NCBI GenBank assembly: GCA_037157565.1
Contig: JAZHRO010000013.1
Location: 33,918,501 to 33,982,500 of the forward strand
Length of the DNA stretch: 64,000 nucleotides
Reading direction: 5' to 3'
Origin: Thalassia testudinum
Taxonomy: Eukaryota; Streptophyta; Magnoliopsida; Alismatales; Hydrocharitaceae
Position numbers and translations under genes: made by a program. The notes below the pieces were generated by a model, which saw nothing but the letters and a program-made list of their open reading frames with translations, searched no databases and was not told where the DNA came from. Shown here in pieces: positions 32,561 through 45,425 of this stretch (its first letter is position 1; every line of letters begins with the position of its first letter).

Positions 32561-34069
32561 ATTTTTGTGACCTTATGCAAGCAAACTCCAGTATTTCTCC
32601 AAGTTTGGACCATGGCCATTGTAAAATGTCATCCTAATATTCCAAAACATGACAAGGTGGTCCCTAAGCTTTTCAACGTTGACCCTAGTCAATGAAAAGT
32701 ATTAAAGATGATATATTTACATGGATAGTCATGGTATTTTCACGAACCGTTTTAGTTATCCTTCCTAAAACGCACCTTTTCTCCTCAAAAGAAATATCTA
32801 AGCAATGTGGTTTACTTGCTTTCCACGAATTTGAATGTATATGATACGACAATTGAGGAGACACACTACGGTGCAACCAAAAGTTCAATTAGGAACCAAA
32901 TTGAAATGGGGGGAATTTGGATGTACACCCTTCTCACATGCAAATTAACACAGATGCCCTCTCTGCAATGTAATTGTCATACTTAACGCTCATGGGATTT
33001 ATATTTACATAAGTATCCTTGGCTATTGCCATTGATTTTTACCGTCTGTTGAGCGTTATCTAAATCCAATTAAGTTGCTGAATGCTTAAGAAATCCTTCG
33101 TAAGGACTATAGTGGGTTTGGCTATAGACTCGGTTAGTCAACACCACACGCCAAGATAGATGTAATTAAGGAGGGTACATGTATGCTGCTGATTCATGGA
33201 TAATGGGGGCATGCATTTTTTTTTTTTTTTTTAATTTCTTGCAAAGGTGAAACTTAGTTGACGAGAAGAAACAGGTTAGATCATAACATCACACTTTCTA
33301 AAGAGGAGAATCACACCTCTTAAAATGGGGAGTAACATAGTCGAAAAACAAAACACACAAATTAAAATAGTTAACACATAGGTGCAAGACCCGACCTACT
33401 TCTGAAATCATTTTCCACATAATGGATAACGATTCACATCATTGAGCAGTGTTACAGATTTGTGTGAGACATACAAAACCAATAAAAAGATATTGATTGG
33501 AAGCCTGATTGTGTTATGTTTGATTACAAGTGCGACCCATCGGCACATGAACCGACATAAACATAGTAAAAGAAAAATAAAAAGACAACCACAAAAATAG
33601 TTGAGGACATAAATGGTCGAAGCAGAAGTGGCGATGGAGGCATCTTGGCTCTAACTTTTCCACCACAGCTTCATCATGGGGAGGGTGTCAAGATGGTGAA
33701 TCAAGAATACCACCAAAGACGTCGCTGTTTCAGTCACCTTGAGGAGCCCTGATTCTAGACAACACAGAGGGGAGGAGGGGTTGCTGCCAACCAACGCAAT
33801 TTTGGAGATCGAAGACAACGTGAGGGATCCTCAATTAAAGGCCCCACCAATACTTGCAACCTCGAGGCCAAGATATTGATTAAATCATCGGCACCTCCTC
33901 TTTACCTCACGACCATAGATGTAATAATATTATAAGCTGCCACGGGAGGCCGGTGGTATCGAGAGGCTAGGGGTGGGGGGGGGGGGGGGGGGGGGGGGAG
34001 GTGTTGTGGAGAAGGCTCCATCTTTAGGTATAATTGGAGTCAAGTCCTTCACCTAAGGACTAATTTTAC
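32561..34069. other. Intergenic, low-complexity tracts
   Basis: Contains a poly(T) near 33218-33231 and a 24-bp G run at 33975-33998. 33600-33960 is less AT-rich and purine-biased but has no open frame. No gene recognised. Confidence 0.4.
33975..33998. repeat. Uninterrupted run of 24 G
   Basis: A homopolymer of 24 guanines preceded by GGGGT and followed by AGG. Such a run can form G-quadruplexes, is length-unstable, and is a common place for assembly or polymerase error. Confidence 0.9.
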
Positions 34070-34620
34070 TGTAACATTCTTAAAGATAATTTCACGTAAT
34101 AAACTTATTAAAGTGAATAATAGGATATAAAGCTTGCAAATTATCATTAGCTTGATAACTTAAATTTAAATATTTTAGGTAATTACTTGAATTTATAAGA
34201 TCAGATTCAATAAGTTGTCACGATCTTTTTATTTTCATTGGATTTGGATCTAAATTTGAATCGTTATAAACGTTATCAGAATCAAATTTTTTTTAGTAGG
34301 AGGAAAGGGTTGTTTTTGGGATGGTCAAATAGTATGCTATAAGGTGTAGCCACTACCATTTAGAATATATTGATTGATTGATTGATTAAATCCTGACGAG
34401 GATGTTAGGATTTCAAGTGAGGGAGGTTGTAACACCTCTACAGTCACACATGGTAAACTCACGAAAGTGTATAGTGGGATAGAAAGATTAAGAAATTACC
34501 ACTTGATAACTTGAACTTAAATATTTTGAATGGTTATTTGAATTTATAAGATCCACATCCAACAAATTGTCAAGATTAATTTTTCTTGATTAAATTTAAG
34601 TTTAGAATCGAGTCATTACA
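34070..34620 (+). mobile_element. TRIM element, plus strand, complete
   Basis: Second full copy of the family at 2888-3453. LTRs: 34070-34268 (TGTAACATTCTTAAAG...) and 34428-34620 (TGTAACACCTCTACAG... ending GAGTCATTACA). After the 5' LTR comes a decayed Met-tRNA primer site (CGTTATCAGAATCAAA at about 34271). The about 160-bp core has an (ATTG)n run at 34368-34386 and ends in a purine-rich stretch, CAAGTGAGGGAGGT, before the 3' LTR. The flanks TTTAC / TCTAT match at only three of five positions, so the target duplication has decayed. No coding capacity. Confidence 0.85.
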
Positions 34621-34714
34621 TCTATAATTCTGTAAAGCACTCAGAAGACTTCAAGGACCATTCAAAGGTATTTAGGTTATGGGTGAATAGAAGGCATAAG
34701 ACATAAATATATGA

Positions 34715-34878
34715 GGTTAATAGGATAGCATAGTTAGCATCGCTCATCCTCATGAAGTTCTCCTTGTATGGGGGTGTTGGGTTCAAATCCGTCGAATATG
34801 CTCATACATGCGTAGACTTGTGGTGACAAGTGAAAAATTCAGAACCCTCTTTTTTTTCTTTAAAATAAAATAAAAAAA
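34715..34878 (+). mobile_element. tRNA-derived SINE with 17-bp target duplication
   Basis: Flanked by a perfect 17-bp duplication AAGACATAAATATATGA (34698-34714 and 34879-34895). Inside are a pol III A-box-like segment (TAGCATAGTTAGCATCGC) and a perfect B box (GGTTCAAATCC) at tRNA-like spacing, a non-tRNA body, a T-rich stretch and an A-rich 3' tail (34861-34880). It cannot fold as a normal tRNA, so it is not called a tRNA gene. The intact duplication suggests a relatively recent insertion. Confidence 0.85.
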
Positions 34879-34895
34879 AAGACATAAATATATGA

Positions 34896-37154
34896 AATCT
34901 GTATGAACAGAGAGTACTGCTATATATGCGGCATATGTAGTTTTATAATGGACGTTCCATGAGATGGATACCTATCGTGATTCTCTGTGTGGATTAGGAG
35001 GTGCCGTTAGCATTAAGGCATTCCTTAGTCCCCACCGGTGACGAGTAAAAAGGATCCAAAATATCTCGCTTTCAAACCCATTCCTCTCTGCCTTTCCTAT
35101 TGCTCCCTTGTTCTTACAAGTCACGAGACAATCATGCGTACTCCACAAAGTGACGTATCCTGCTTGGTCTTAGCACGCGTGCTTACACACATGTATGTAG
35201 TCGATCGATGGGAAATTTGATTGATAGGCGAGATAGAGACTAGAGCTCATTGTTAATTTTATTATATTTAGTCTAACGTACAACTATCACTAAACAAAGA
35301 AAAAAAAAAAAAAGTAACAAATGAGAAATCGTAGGCATAATATTACGTCTGGTGTTTACCGAGATATCAATCATGTCGTTCGATATTGCACGCACCTTGA
35401 CATTGTATCACGTGTTATAATTTTGTATAGTGTAATATATTCTTTGGGATCCGGTGCTCGCACACATGGTGAAGAGTTCTCATTTGCACCCTTCCTCTGG
35501 GGTTTTGTGTGAGTTTCTTGGGATTGTAGTCAAAGAATAGGTTAGTATTTCACATTTGGTTTATGTGATTTATCGATTTGTTCTTGGACATTCCAGCCAG
35601 TCACTCACATCCCCTCCATATAAGGATAAAACACCACTACCACACAGTTACACCCACTCAAAAATCCCACAAGTTTTTTGCTGCATGTTTGTGTTCCTTC
35701 GTTACGATTCTTAGGATTGTGGTTGAAGAACAAGTTAGTGCTCCACGTTTGGTTTGTACTCCTCATTGATTTCTGCGATTTATCGGTTTGTTCTTGGATA
35801 TTTCACCTAGATGAAACACCACCATCTCACAATTACAACCACTAAGAAATCTCACAAGTTTTGTGCTGCATGTTTGTGCTCTAGCGGATAGATACTGACA
35901 TGGTTTCGTGGTATCCAAGTACGAATCTCGCTCGATTTGTGTTGGATGTTTCTACTCCATGGCACTACCAGCGCACTTGTACAGACGTCTAGATAGACCT
36001 AAGTTGATGAACCCAAAAGAAACCTCTTTCCCTCTCATATCCTACAAAACTGTATGTTACGACTCGATCCGGCTCCATTGGGAAACTTGTCTTGGTTCGT
36101 GCCACCTACCCCAAGACCTGGTCGTCCAACGAGAAATAAATCGAAACCAAATGTTTTCCACCTATGCACGATAGCTAGAAACATAATGAAATGACAGAAA
36201 AGCTGTAAGGTAGGTTGTAACTGGAAACGGTACCATGAGAGAATAGCAAAAATTATGTTAAAGCCATTACAATCATAATGGAAAGACAGAAACTGAACTA
36301 CTAGTTCCTAAATAAATATTCACGACAACAAAAGGAGAGTCAAACTACAGTAGAAGGGAAAAGGAACAACTAAGGCTGGCTCGGTTAGGCCTAGCCCCCT
36401 CTGCAGCCAGTGGAACTGGTTGCTCACCTCCTTGTCTTGGACACAAGTGGTAGACGTTAGCAAAAGCTGAGTCGAGTAGTAAGTGTACATTCAACTAACA
36501 TAATTTAACTAAAGAGAAAAGCAGTAAATATGCCAGGCAGCAATAAACATTTTAAACATTGTCATGTTTTATTTCTATTTCTACATACTAGTTGTTTTGT
36601 GATTTCGGTTACTCTAACACAGGATCCCATTATCTCTTGGTTCACATGTTCCATAACGGAACGATTTTGCAGCAGTTTTCCCACGATGTAGAATGTGCAC
36701 GTGGTGCTCTCCTGGCCAAGAGAACACCTCGCATTTGTCCTACACCCGGTCCACCACTCTGGGTCATAATCGCGACGAAGCGGTGACTATGGCATGCACG
36801 AAAACGCACGGGGGGTTATCCTGCAATGGCACGCGATCAGTCGTTTCCACTAACAGATACGCTCTATGCTGTACAACACAGAACAAACTATGGGCCGCGC
36901 CCCTCATCAGTTTGTGCACCCTCGCCTGACTATCCTGGTTGACCCCGTGGGCTTGAAAGGAGTTAGTGTAGGAAGGCCATTGCTACCCTGGGTCCCCACC
37001 CGATGGAAGGTTAGCTCTCTTCCTACACAAGGGGTGATTTGCTTACCTCGGTACGTGCGTACCCGAGGGCTAGCCCATTAATCGGATTTATTGCGATGTT
37101 TGTTATTTAAGTTAATCAATCATTTTACAGATAAGCACTGTTGTCGGGTTTTAA
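34896..37154. other. Intergenic to retroelement interior, no coding motif
   Basis: Includes a duplicated block (35511-35884), short ORFs without family features, and, towards 37154, non-coding sequence that should be the interior of the minus-strand Gypsy element whose primer site is at 37155. The hairpin CTCGGTACGTGCGTACCCGAG lies near 37047. Confidence 0.4.
35511..35884. repeat. Tandem duplication, two ~185-bp units
   Basis: Units at about 35511-35703 and 35704-35884 share GGATTGT.GT..AAGAA.A.GTTAGT, GCGATTTATCG.TTTGTTCTTGGA, and ACAAGTTTT.TGCTGCATGTTTGTG in order. Divergence is noticeable, so this is an older event. Confidence 0.75.
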
Positions 37155-37172
37155 TCCCCAGCAACAGCGCCA
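37155..37172 (-). promoter_or_regulatory. Gypsy primer binding site (Asp-tRNA type)
   Basis: The minus strand reads TGGCGCTGTTGCTGGGGA, two mismatches from the TGGCGCCGTTGCCGGGGA site used by Athila/Tat elements. It lies 7 bases inside the LTR ending at 37180. Confidence 0.85.
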
Positions 37173-37179
37173 AAAATAA

Positions 37180-40100
37180 TGAAGCGAACGATTGACCACG
37201 GTTCGTATAAAAAAAATATCATTGTTGTTGTAGTATATGTCACACATACAAACTGTTATTGCATTGATTTTTATTTAATTTACATAATTTTTACTAGTTT
37301 ATTCTAGGTCGTTTGCTGGGAGGCAGTTATTGATATACATCACTCTTTAAATCCAAGATTATTCTTTAATTCAAAAAATGATTAATTTTATATACAATCA
37401 ATAATGAATGAATGAATGAATCCATAAAGATTGAATTAAAGGTTTCATTATGTACAAAAAGAGTCAATGAAAATGCTTGCAAAAATCTACTTCCAAACAA
37501 GCATCAAATAATACATAAATATATTCTATACTATCTATTTATAAGGTATATTACTAATATTCACATCTATATACAATACTAACTAATAATACACACCATG
37601 CTTGCTTAACTTAAACATACTAACGTATATAGTAGCATATATAGAAGCTACAGTGACAGATACAAACGTTGCTGAACCCCAGAAAAACTATATACAAACT
37701 CTAATGCAAAAACTAGGGTTTAAGCAACAGTTATCTTACTTTTAGCGACAGTTTATTTTGTCAGTGAAAATATGGAGTTACTTATATATATATAGCTATA
37801 TTACTTACCTATACAGACTATACAACTTTCTTTTTTTACTTATACATATTATTTACATATACTATACATACAGATATACGTTATATATATATACTTCTCT
37901 TCTTCTTTACCTCTTCTGTGTTTAATGATTCATTAGGGCCTTTTATTACTTAACAAAAATTTGTTAATTGGCGAGCACGCCTTTCGAAGGATACACAGCA
38001 CCTGAGGGTGGGACCAGACCTCTACTAAGTGCACCCTAATTTCTTTATTAGGCCGCTTAATTACGTTTTCAGCTCATTAGTGGACTTAATCAAGCCTTAG
38101 CACAGTAATTGGCCCCCGGCCACACACACATGTTCAAAATGCTCAAGTATGCTCAGTGTAATGGGTATGTTCGGTGGTTTCGGGTGCCCGGCGCCCGTGA
38201 CAATTGAACTACCCATGCAACAAAGACAACTTATAGCGCTAAGAGCGCTCGCACACCCACAATGTGGGACTATTCAGACGCCTGCGTAGCGTTGGAAATC
38301 AGGTGGCTGCTGCTGATTTTGCGATTTTGGCTCTCAGTTAGAGGGCTGAAATTTATTAGATATTAAAAATAAATTATGTGAAAATAAAGTATTTACATAA
38401 TACTATACAATTGTACAATTAATTTATAATTTTAATTATATTTGCTATATAAATTAATTAGGTAAAGTATACAGTTTATACATAAGTGATTTTAGGGTTT
38501 ATTCTTTAATTACGTATAAATTAGTTATTATATGGTCTAATTGACCTTATACAGAGTTAGTAAATATGTTAAAGTATTTAATAGATATTTTTATTATATT
38601 TTATAACCTTTATGTCTATTTTATTTACATTTAATTAGTACAATTTTAGACTATTTTATTTGTAAATTGTGTTTAAATAATATATACATTATAAATATAA
38701 TTAAATTAGGTTAATTTACTTAAAATACAGTAATATACATATACAGTATAAGTTAAATTAGTTTTAACTTAATCTATTATTTTATTTTAGTTTAATCTAA
38801 CAACCTAACTATTAACTTAATAAATTAATTATTTATTCTAGATATATAATTAAATTAAGGTATAGGGTTTAATATGTTCATAATTTATATATAAATATGT
38901 ATGTACAGTATTATAACGTAATATGATTATTTATAGAGGTTATTAATTTATATAGCTATTTAGTACATATAAATTAGTTTACTTAATGAATAGTTATATA
39001 ATTTAGTTATATATAGTATAATATAACTTAAATACTTAATTTATATACTACAATATATACATAAGTTATTTTTATTATAAATATGTATAATTTACATTGT
39101 AGATAAATAGGCTTACAAAATAGCTTATATATACACTTATGTACATAGTATACAAAGGATTTTTAGGTATTTTTGATTTTTTTCAGCTTTTTATGGATTT
39201 TATATCTGTTATGGAGATAGGTGATGAGAGGGAAAGAAATAGATGAGGAGGAAGAGATGTTTTTTGTATTTTTAAGTGTAGTTTCTTTTATTAAGTTTCA
39301 TGGTATACAGAACCGTCGATTGATAAATTCTACCAAGTCGGGGGTTCGGATTACCATGAAACTTGGTATACATTTAAAGAAATACCTAATCTTCAATCAT
39401 GCAGGTTTATTTTATTTTTGTAGATTTTTTTTTTATAATTTTTTTTGAATCCCAAACTTCACACATTCTAAGCCTTTCAAAGGGTTTTCTAAGGTGTCCT
39501 AAGGCTATAGAATGGGACCTAAGAGTTTCGAAAGGTAGTGGATTGCCTTGAACTAACTCAATAACAGATAAAAAGAGGATACAAGCAATTAAGCACACAA
39601 TTCAAAGTGGATTTTAATTAATTTTACTTGATGGGCAGTTAAGCTTAAAACTAACTGACAAAGGATCAAAAATAAGATTACAAGCATTCTAGACAAGCTT
39701 AAAAATTCATTGAGTTTACATGAATGCTTGCATACAATTTAGACACACCTTTATACATCAGTCAGCTATTTTAACAGGACTAAAACTTAAGCTACTATCC
39801 ATAGGATCTTAGACCAGAAATCTTCTATTGAAATAGCAGAAGCACAGCAGCAGCAAGGCAACAGCAACACAGTAGTTGCTAGAAATCCAGCAGTCCAACA
39901 GCTATTGACATGAATAGTTGCTACAGACCAAATTTAATTTCAGACGGCTTAACTACTGCTGCAGTTAATCCATCTGGAAGACAAAAAAAGTTTGTAGCAG
40001 GAACAAAGCTAAATTCAGCTTGTATCTCCTGATTTAGCCATTTATATCCCAGATTAGATTCAAGAGAACCTGATCAGGGCTTCAAAAGAACTAATTCAGG

Positions 40101-42156
40101 GTATACTTGGCTGGATTTGAAAGGGGAATGTAGCTGCTTTTGCAGCAATTTACTATGACTGCTGGGATTCCAAAACTCAAAACTGAAATCACTAAATCTC
40201 ATCCTGACAAGGGTTAAAATTATATAAAAATCATGCTCAAATGTTCAGCTATAAATCCAGGTCCTTGTCACAAGTTTAATAACAAATCAGATCACAAAAA
40301 CTGATGATCTAACTCCTTCTAATGCTATAGACATCATGTAGAAAGGGTTAGAATCAACACAGTAAATCCAAAAATTAGAATCCCAGGACTCTGAAACCTT
40401 AAGGAATATTGTGAATTCCTTAGGTTAGAAAATTAGATTGCTCTTCAAAATCAACAAAATGATGCAAGGTAGAGTCTCAAATCAACTAAGTGATTTTCAT
40501 TGACTCTATAATGCATTAAAGACAATCAATCCTCACAGAAATCCAAATCAAAACATGGCTCATCTAAGGTGAATTCTGACTTCAGAATCACCTCAAATTC
40601 TCAGCCAATTAGTGAATCACATTAAAACACTTCAGTGTGCTGAATCAAAGCATTTAAAACCCAAATGAATAAAAATCTTTGAAATATGAATTCATAGAAA
40701 ATCCGGCAAACTGATTCACTTTTTAACTCAGATCAGGGGCTTTTATGATAAACATGGATTTCGATGCTAATTTTAGATTTGAGGTTAGAAACCAATTAGA
40801 TCTGAAATTAGGTCTTATGAGTGGGTGGATTGTGAAATACAAATCAAGGGAATCAGAAATGAGGTGAAAACATATAGAGGAAGAAAAAATGAAATCAGCA
40901 ATTGGGGAAAATCTTCCCCTTTGATCTGGGATGATCAGAGGAGGTAAGGGAGGAAATTTCTATGCTAAATCTACTCCTAATGCTACACTACAAGCACACA
41001 CAGATCAACACTTCTAATTCTAATTTTACTGCTAATCTATCTATCTAATGCTACTGCTAATCTAGAAAGCTTTAAAACTACTCTAACAGGAAGAATGGGA
41101 CCTGTGGGTCCTTAGACGGTGGCTAAGGAGGAAGAATGGAGGGGGAAGAGCGCCAGCGGAGTGAAAAGCTTGCTAGTGAGGCTTCTGGGTCGTCCTCAGT
41201 TGCTATGTGGTCCTTAGCGACGAGGAGAGTCGGAAAGAAGTCGGAGATTACATAGCTGGTGGCTGTGAAATCAGGGAATTGGTGAGGAGGAGAGGCTGGA
41301 GTGGAAGATTGATCACTAACAAGGTAGGAGAGAGCGATCCTTTGCATGCGTGACCACTGAGGTGCTTAAGTAGCGATCTCAGTGACTCAGATCACCGCGC
41401 GGGTGAAGTAAGGCAACGAGGGAATCGGCGGTAAGGATGAGAGGAGAGAAGTGCGCGGGCTGCCAAGTTGAAATTAGACCGTGGGTTGGGATCTCTGGGT
41501 TGGGGTGAGCACACGCGCCCCTTCGTGCGAAGCTTCGACTGAGATCGAGCTGCAAATCAAAATCAAAAGGGAACGGACGGTCCAGATCACGTGAGTTCAT
41601 CGCGTGAACACTGTCAGGGCGGGAAGGATGAGGCGCCGGTTCTATTGGGTAATTTGCAGGGTCTGCCCTTCTGCGAAGGGGTAGAAATTTTTCACAGGAG
41701 CCCGTAAGTGATAGGAAACAGTAATTGAATGGTCCTTAAGGGCTTTCAAAGAGGTCCCTATGGGTTAAAAATAGGTCTGGGTAAGTTTTCTAAAGAAGGA
41801 AATGTGATGCATAAAGAACCTAAATGTAAATTCTAAGTTTCAAGGTCTTAATGATATCCAAATGCCTTCAAGTTTTTATATGTGGTTAATTGAACTTTTA
41901 AGAAGTTAATTATACTTTTGATTTGGACTTTTAAACTTGTTTGTGCATTCAATTTACACTTGGATCATCATTTGACCTTTTTCTCAAGGATATCTCAATT
42001 TATGACCTAATTATGCAATCTTAACACATAATTAATGTTTTAGGTATTTTTCTTTGATTCCCACACTTAACCCTTTTTATGTGTTAATTTGGTATTGTTT
42101 AACCCATTTTCTAGCTTAACTTTAGCTTTTTAGCTATGATGAGTAGCTACTCATCA
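37180..42156 (-). mobile_element. ~5-kb Ty3/Gypsy (OTA-type) LTR, minus strand
   Basis: Minus-strand LTR from its 5' end TGATGAGTAGCTACTCATCA (ending at 42156) to a TGAAGCG/CGCTTCA end at 37180 next to the primer site. Gene-free. 38340-39210 is extremely AT-rich, 40900-41640 is more GC-rich and is the likely U3/promoter part. The 37930-38050 segment (GATACACAGCACC..GGTGGGACCAGACC) is shared with the LTRs at 49568-57666, so they are related. Purine-rich CCACCCTCTACAC / GTGTAGAGGGTGGG directly precedes the LTR on the minus strand like a polypurine tract. The 3' boundary is inferred. Confidence 0.7.
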
Positions 42157-43934
42157 CCCACCCTCTACACAAAGGGATGATTGGCTCTCCTCGGTACGTG
42201 CGTACATGAGGGTCAGCTCACTCTAACAATTGTACTCAACATGGCCCGTCTTGACCCCACGATTCTATGTTCATTCCACAATTAGGGATGTCTTTACTTT
42301 GCATTAGGGTTCGTGAGAGACCCCCTAATTTATTTCTAACATTATTGTTGTCATTAACTTCGGTAATTCACGAGTCGCCATTAGCTAGATCTTTATTAGT
42401 ATTCAAAAAGAAACCATAACTTAATACATTCACAATGGGTGTAAAAGTATAATTCTACGAAGCAAAAATATACATGCATTAAGTAACGAGCATCGATTTG
42501 CATGTTTAGTGTTTATGTTTATGGCACATGCTCCATACATTACTCACATGTATAACACTTGTAAGGTATGTTATTTGAAACTTCAGGGCATGCGTGTATC
42601 CATTCATTAGATAAAAAGAACATTCCAACTTTGAACTCACATCTCATGATTAGATAGCTAATTATTTTGTTTAACTTATAGCATTTACTCATTCCCATAG
42701 GAACACAAGGCAAGGGAAAACCACTCTACCTAGGTGTACAGGAGATATGGGGCATGAGGAACCGATCCGAACGTCCCCACAAGTCCCGCACGCACCCAGA
42801 CTCAAAGCCTGTTGCGGGGGTCTCTGTTGAGCACTTGCATCGGTCCCGGAAGCAACTCTGTTCAACAAGTATTTGACTAGAAGAAACAAACAAATGAAAA
42901 AAACTTAAAACAAATAGAGAACAGCAATGAGTTGTACTTTTGCAAAGTTCCTAATCATAAAAACTCTCTATCTCAGCTCCTATGTAATTAGCCAGACCCA
43001 AATGGCCAAGTGAGAAACTCATTAGCAAAGACCATAGACAAAAGGCTAGGTATCAATCTCATCTTTAAGGTCTAAAAATCGAAGAGGTAAGAAACCTGGC
43101 ATCGGAAAATGGTCTACATTACCGACAATATTTTCAAGTGTAAATGTGAGAAATAAATACCAATAACAAAAACAAAATCACAGAATACTAAATTCATAAA
43201 AAAAAAGCAAACCAATGTTCCTGCCAAACATCTATCACCCATCCAACCACACCAAATCAGAAGATAGAAAAGATACCAAAGCATCCCCTTTTTCTTAATT
43301 TCCTCCATTAGAAATCCAATAACACCAGCAAACCAATCCTTCCATTTGAAGCAAACCCAACGTTGTAAACTATCAAAACCTGGATTGGGTTCCCATCATA
43401 CCTTGCTACAGATATCACTTACAGCATCACAAGCTGATCCATGGTGGCGTGGTCCTCACCGTAGCTGTCCCACATGGCACTGGAGTTCACCGAGTTCTGA
43501 TCCACCACCGCCGAACATAGGGGTGGATGGCGCCAGGGTCGAGGGGGGGGTAGGGTATTTATGGGGGTTAGGGTAGGGTTTTATGGGTTCTAGGTGGGTT
43601 CAGGTGTTTTGCGGATTTTTACCCCAATGATTTTTTTTTCACGTAAAGTCTACAAAATAAAACATTAGGAGGTAAAAAGAAACAAAAGTCCCTACGTGAG
43701 AGCTCTTTGTGCGTAGAAATTACAAACAAGCCCCTAGAGTTTTGGAATAAGTCTCAGGACTATTAAACATTAACATTGGCACGAAGAAATTATGCTCAAC
43801 CCCCTATAGTCCAGAAAATTACAAAGTGATCCTTGGGTCATTTCACTGTACTGCATGTTGATCAAGGTCTGTGGTGTAGCATGGTAGGTCAGAAGTGTGG
43901 TCACTATCTTTTCCTTTGTAGGTCGTCACAGTAA
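42157..43934. other. Spacer before the FRS pseudogene
   Basis: 42163-42220 shares about 60 bp with 37021-37080 on the other side of the LTR. 42700-42860 and 43430-43560 are GC-rich but uncoding. 43530-43615 has repeated GGGTTAGGGT-type G tracts. At 43690-43830 a phrase of the form AAATTACAAACAAGCCCCTAGAG recurs in three diverged versions; such text is frequent in MULE terminal regions. No gene called. Confidence 0.35.
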
Positions 43935-45425
43935 TGGAAATGGATGTAGATTTGAATGCAGTAGCTTCTGTTGATGCGTATGATTACCCTGTTTCCAACA
44001 CCATGAATGATATGTGATGTATATAACTTTCTCTTGTAATTTGTGTCTTGCTGTCACTGAATTAGGAATGTTTGACTTAAATGCATTTGATATATGTGTT
44101 AGGATTTGAGGCAGTCTCGGTCGATGATGTTCTAGCAATGCTGGATTCTGTACCTATGCCTACGGATAGTTTGAAATCAGGTGGTGTTGTTTGTGTTGAT
44201 GATACAATGGACTCTGGAATGAGTGCAGGCAAGGTAGGAGATGCGTCATGCTGTGCTAATGTGAAGTTTGAACCCCCTGTTGATGGTGCCCTGAAATCAG
44301 CCCCTGTAGGAGATTTAGATGATAATGGTATCAAGTCTTAGTTCTGTGTAAACTTTATGCATGTATATGACTTGAATACTGACAACTGAGATCTATTATT
44401 TGTGAGCTAATGCTTCAGCAATTATAGGAAATCAGAACCTGAAGATGCCTCTAGATGCCGTTCATTCTTGTTGTTCTCCTGTTATGTTTAGTGTTGAAGG
44501 TTCGCTCATTATGTTTTTGTTTGTTGATTTCTTACTTCATTTTGTGCTTCAATTTATAGATTGAATAGTAATGTGTGACTTATGTTGTTATAGTCCCTAG
44601 ATTAAGAGATGATGTAAAGGAGAATGTTGCTTCCTGTTCTGAATTACAAATTTCTGTTGGTGTGGAGTTCTCTTCGTTTAAAGAGTTTTACACATATTGC
44701 CAGGGGTATGCACACAAATGTGGATTTGAGTCCTGTGTCAAGTGGTCGAAGTATCATCCTGTTTAGAAGGATTTGTTACTTAGGGTGAGGCTTAGTTGCT
44801 TACGTTCTGGTAGTGCATCGAGCAAGCCTTGGGATATGCTGTATTCAAGAAGGTTGACTAGCAAGACAAACTATGGTTGCAAAGTAATGGTGAAGCTATT
44901 TGGTCACAAATTTTATTTGGTGAATGCCTTGGATCTATCCCATAATCATGAACTTCTTGATTCATCGTTGACTTGTTTCTTGCGCATGAAGGACATGAGC
45001 TCTTTGAAGAAGTCGAGGATTGATTTGAATGATCGTTGTGGAATTGGGTTGTCAAGAACAATGTTGTCTTTGTTTCAGAGCATGGGGGTTTAGAGAAGGT
45101 GCCCTTTATGCATGAGGATGATAGGAATGAGCTTAAGAAGTTACGAGAGCTTCATATGGGTAAAGGTGATGTGGAGGCATTACAGAAGTATTTTTGTTGT
45201 ATGCGAAGTTTGAACTCGAACTTCTTTTACATGCTTGATATTGATAATGATGGTTACATAAGAATATATTCTGGGCGGATAATGCATGTAGGGTTGCTTA
45301 CAAGTTCTTCGGTGAGGTTGTGTCATTTGACATGACATATTTGACGGACAAATATTAGATGCCATTTGCTCCATTTGTAGGCGTCAACAATCATGGACAA
45401 TCAGTCTTTTTTTGTTGTGCGTTGC

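Noticed and set aside
34722..34790. Possible tRNA gene (perfect B box)
   Set aside because: No acceptor stem or anticodon arm can be formed and the block has an A tail and 17-bp duplications, so it is a SINE.
37180..42156. Interpretation as a solo LTR
   Set aside because: A primer binding site follows the LTR directly and the 5-bp flanks do not match.
43935..44340. Independent short gene with MDVDLNAVASVDAYDYPVS-like product
   Set aside because: More likely the N-terminal exons of the FRS-derived gene; no evidence for a separate unit.
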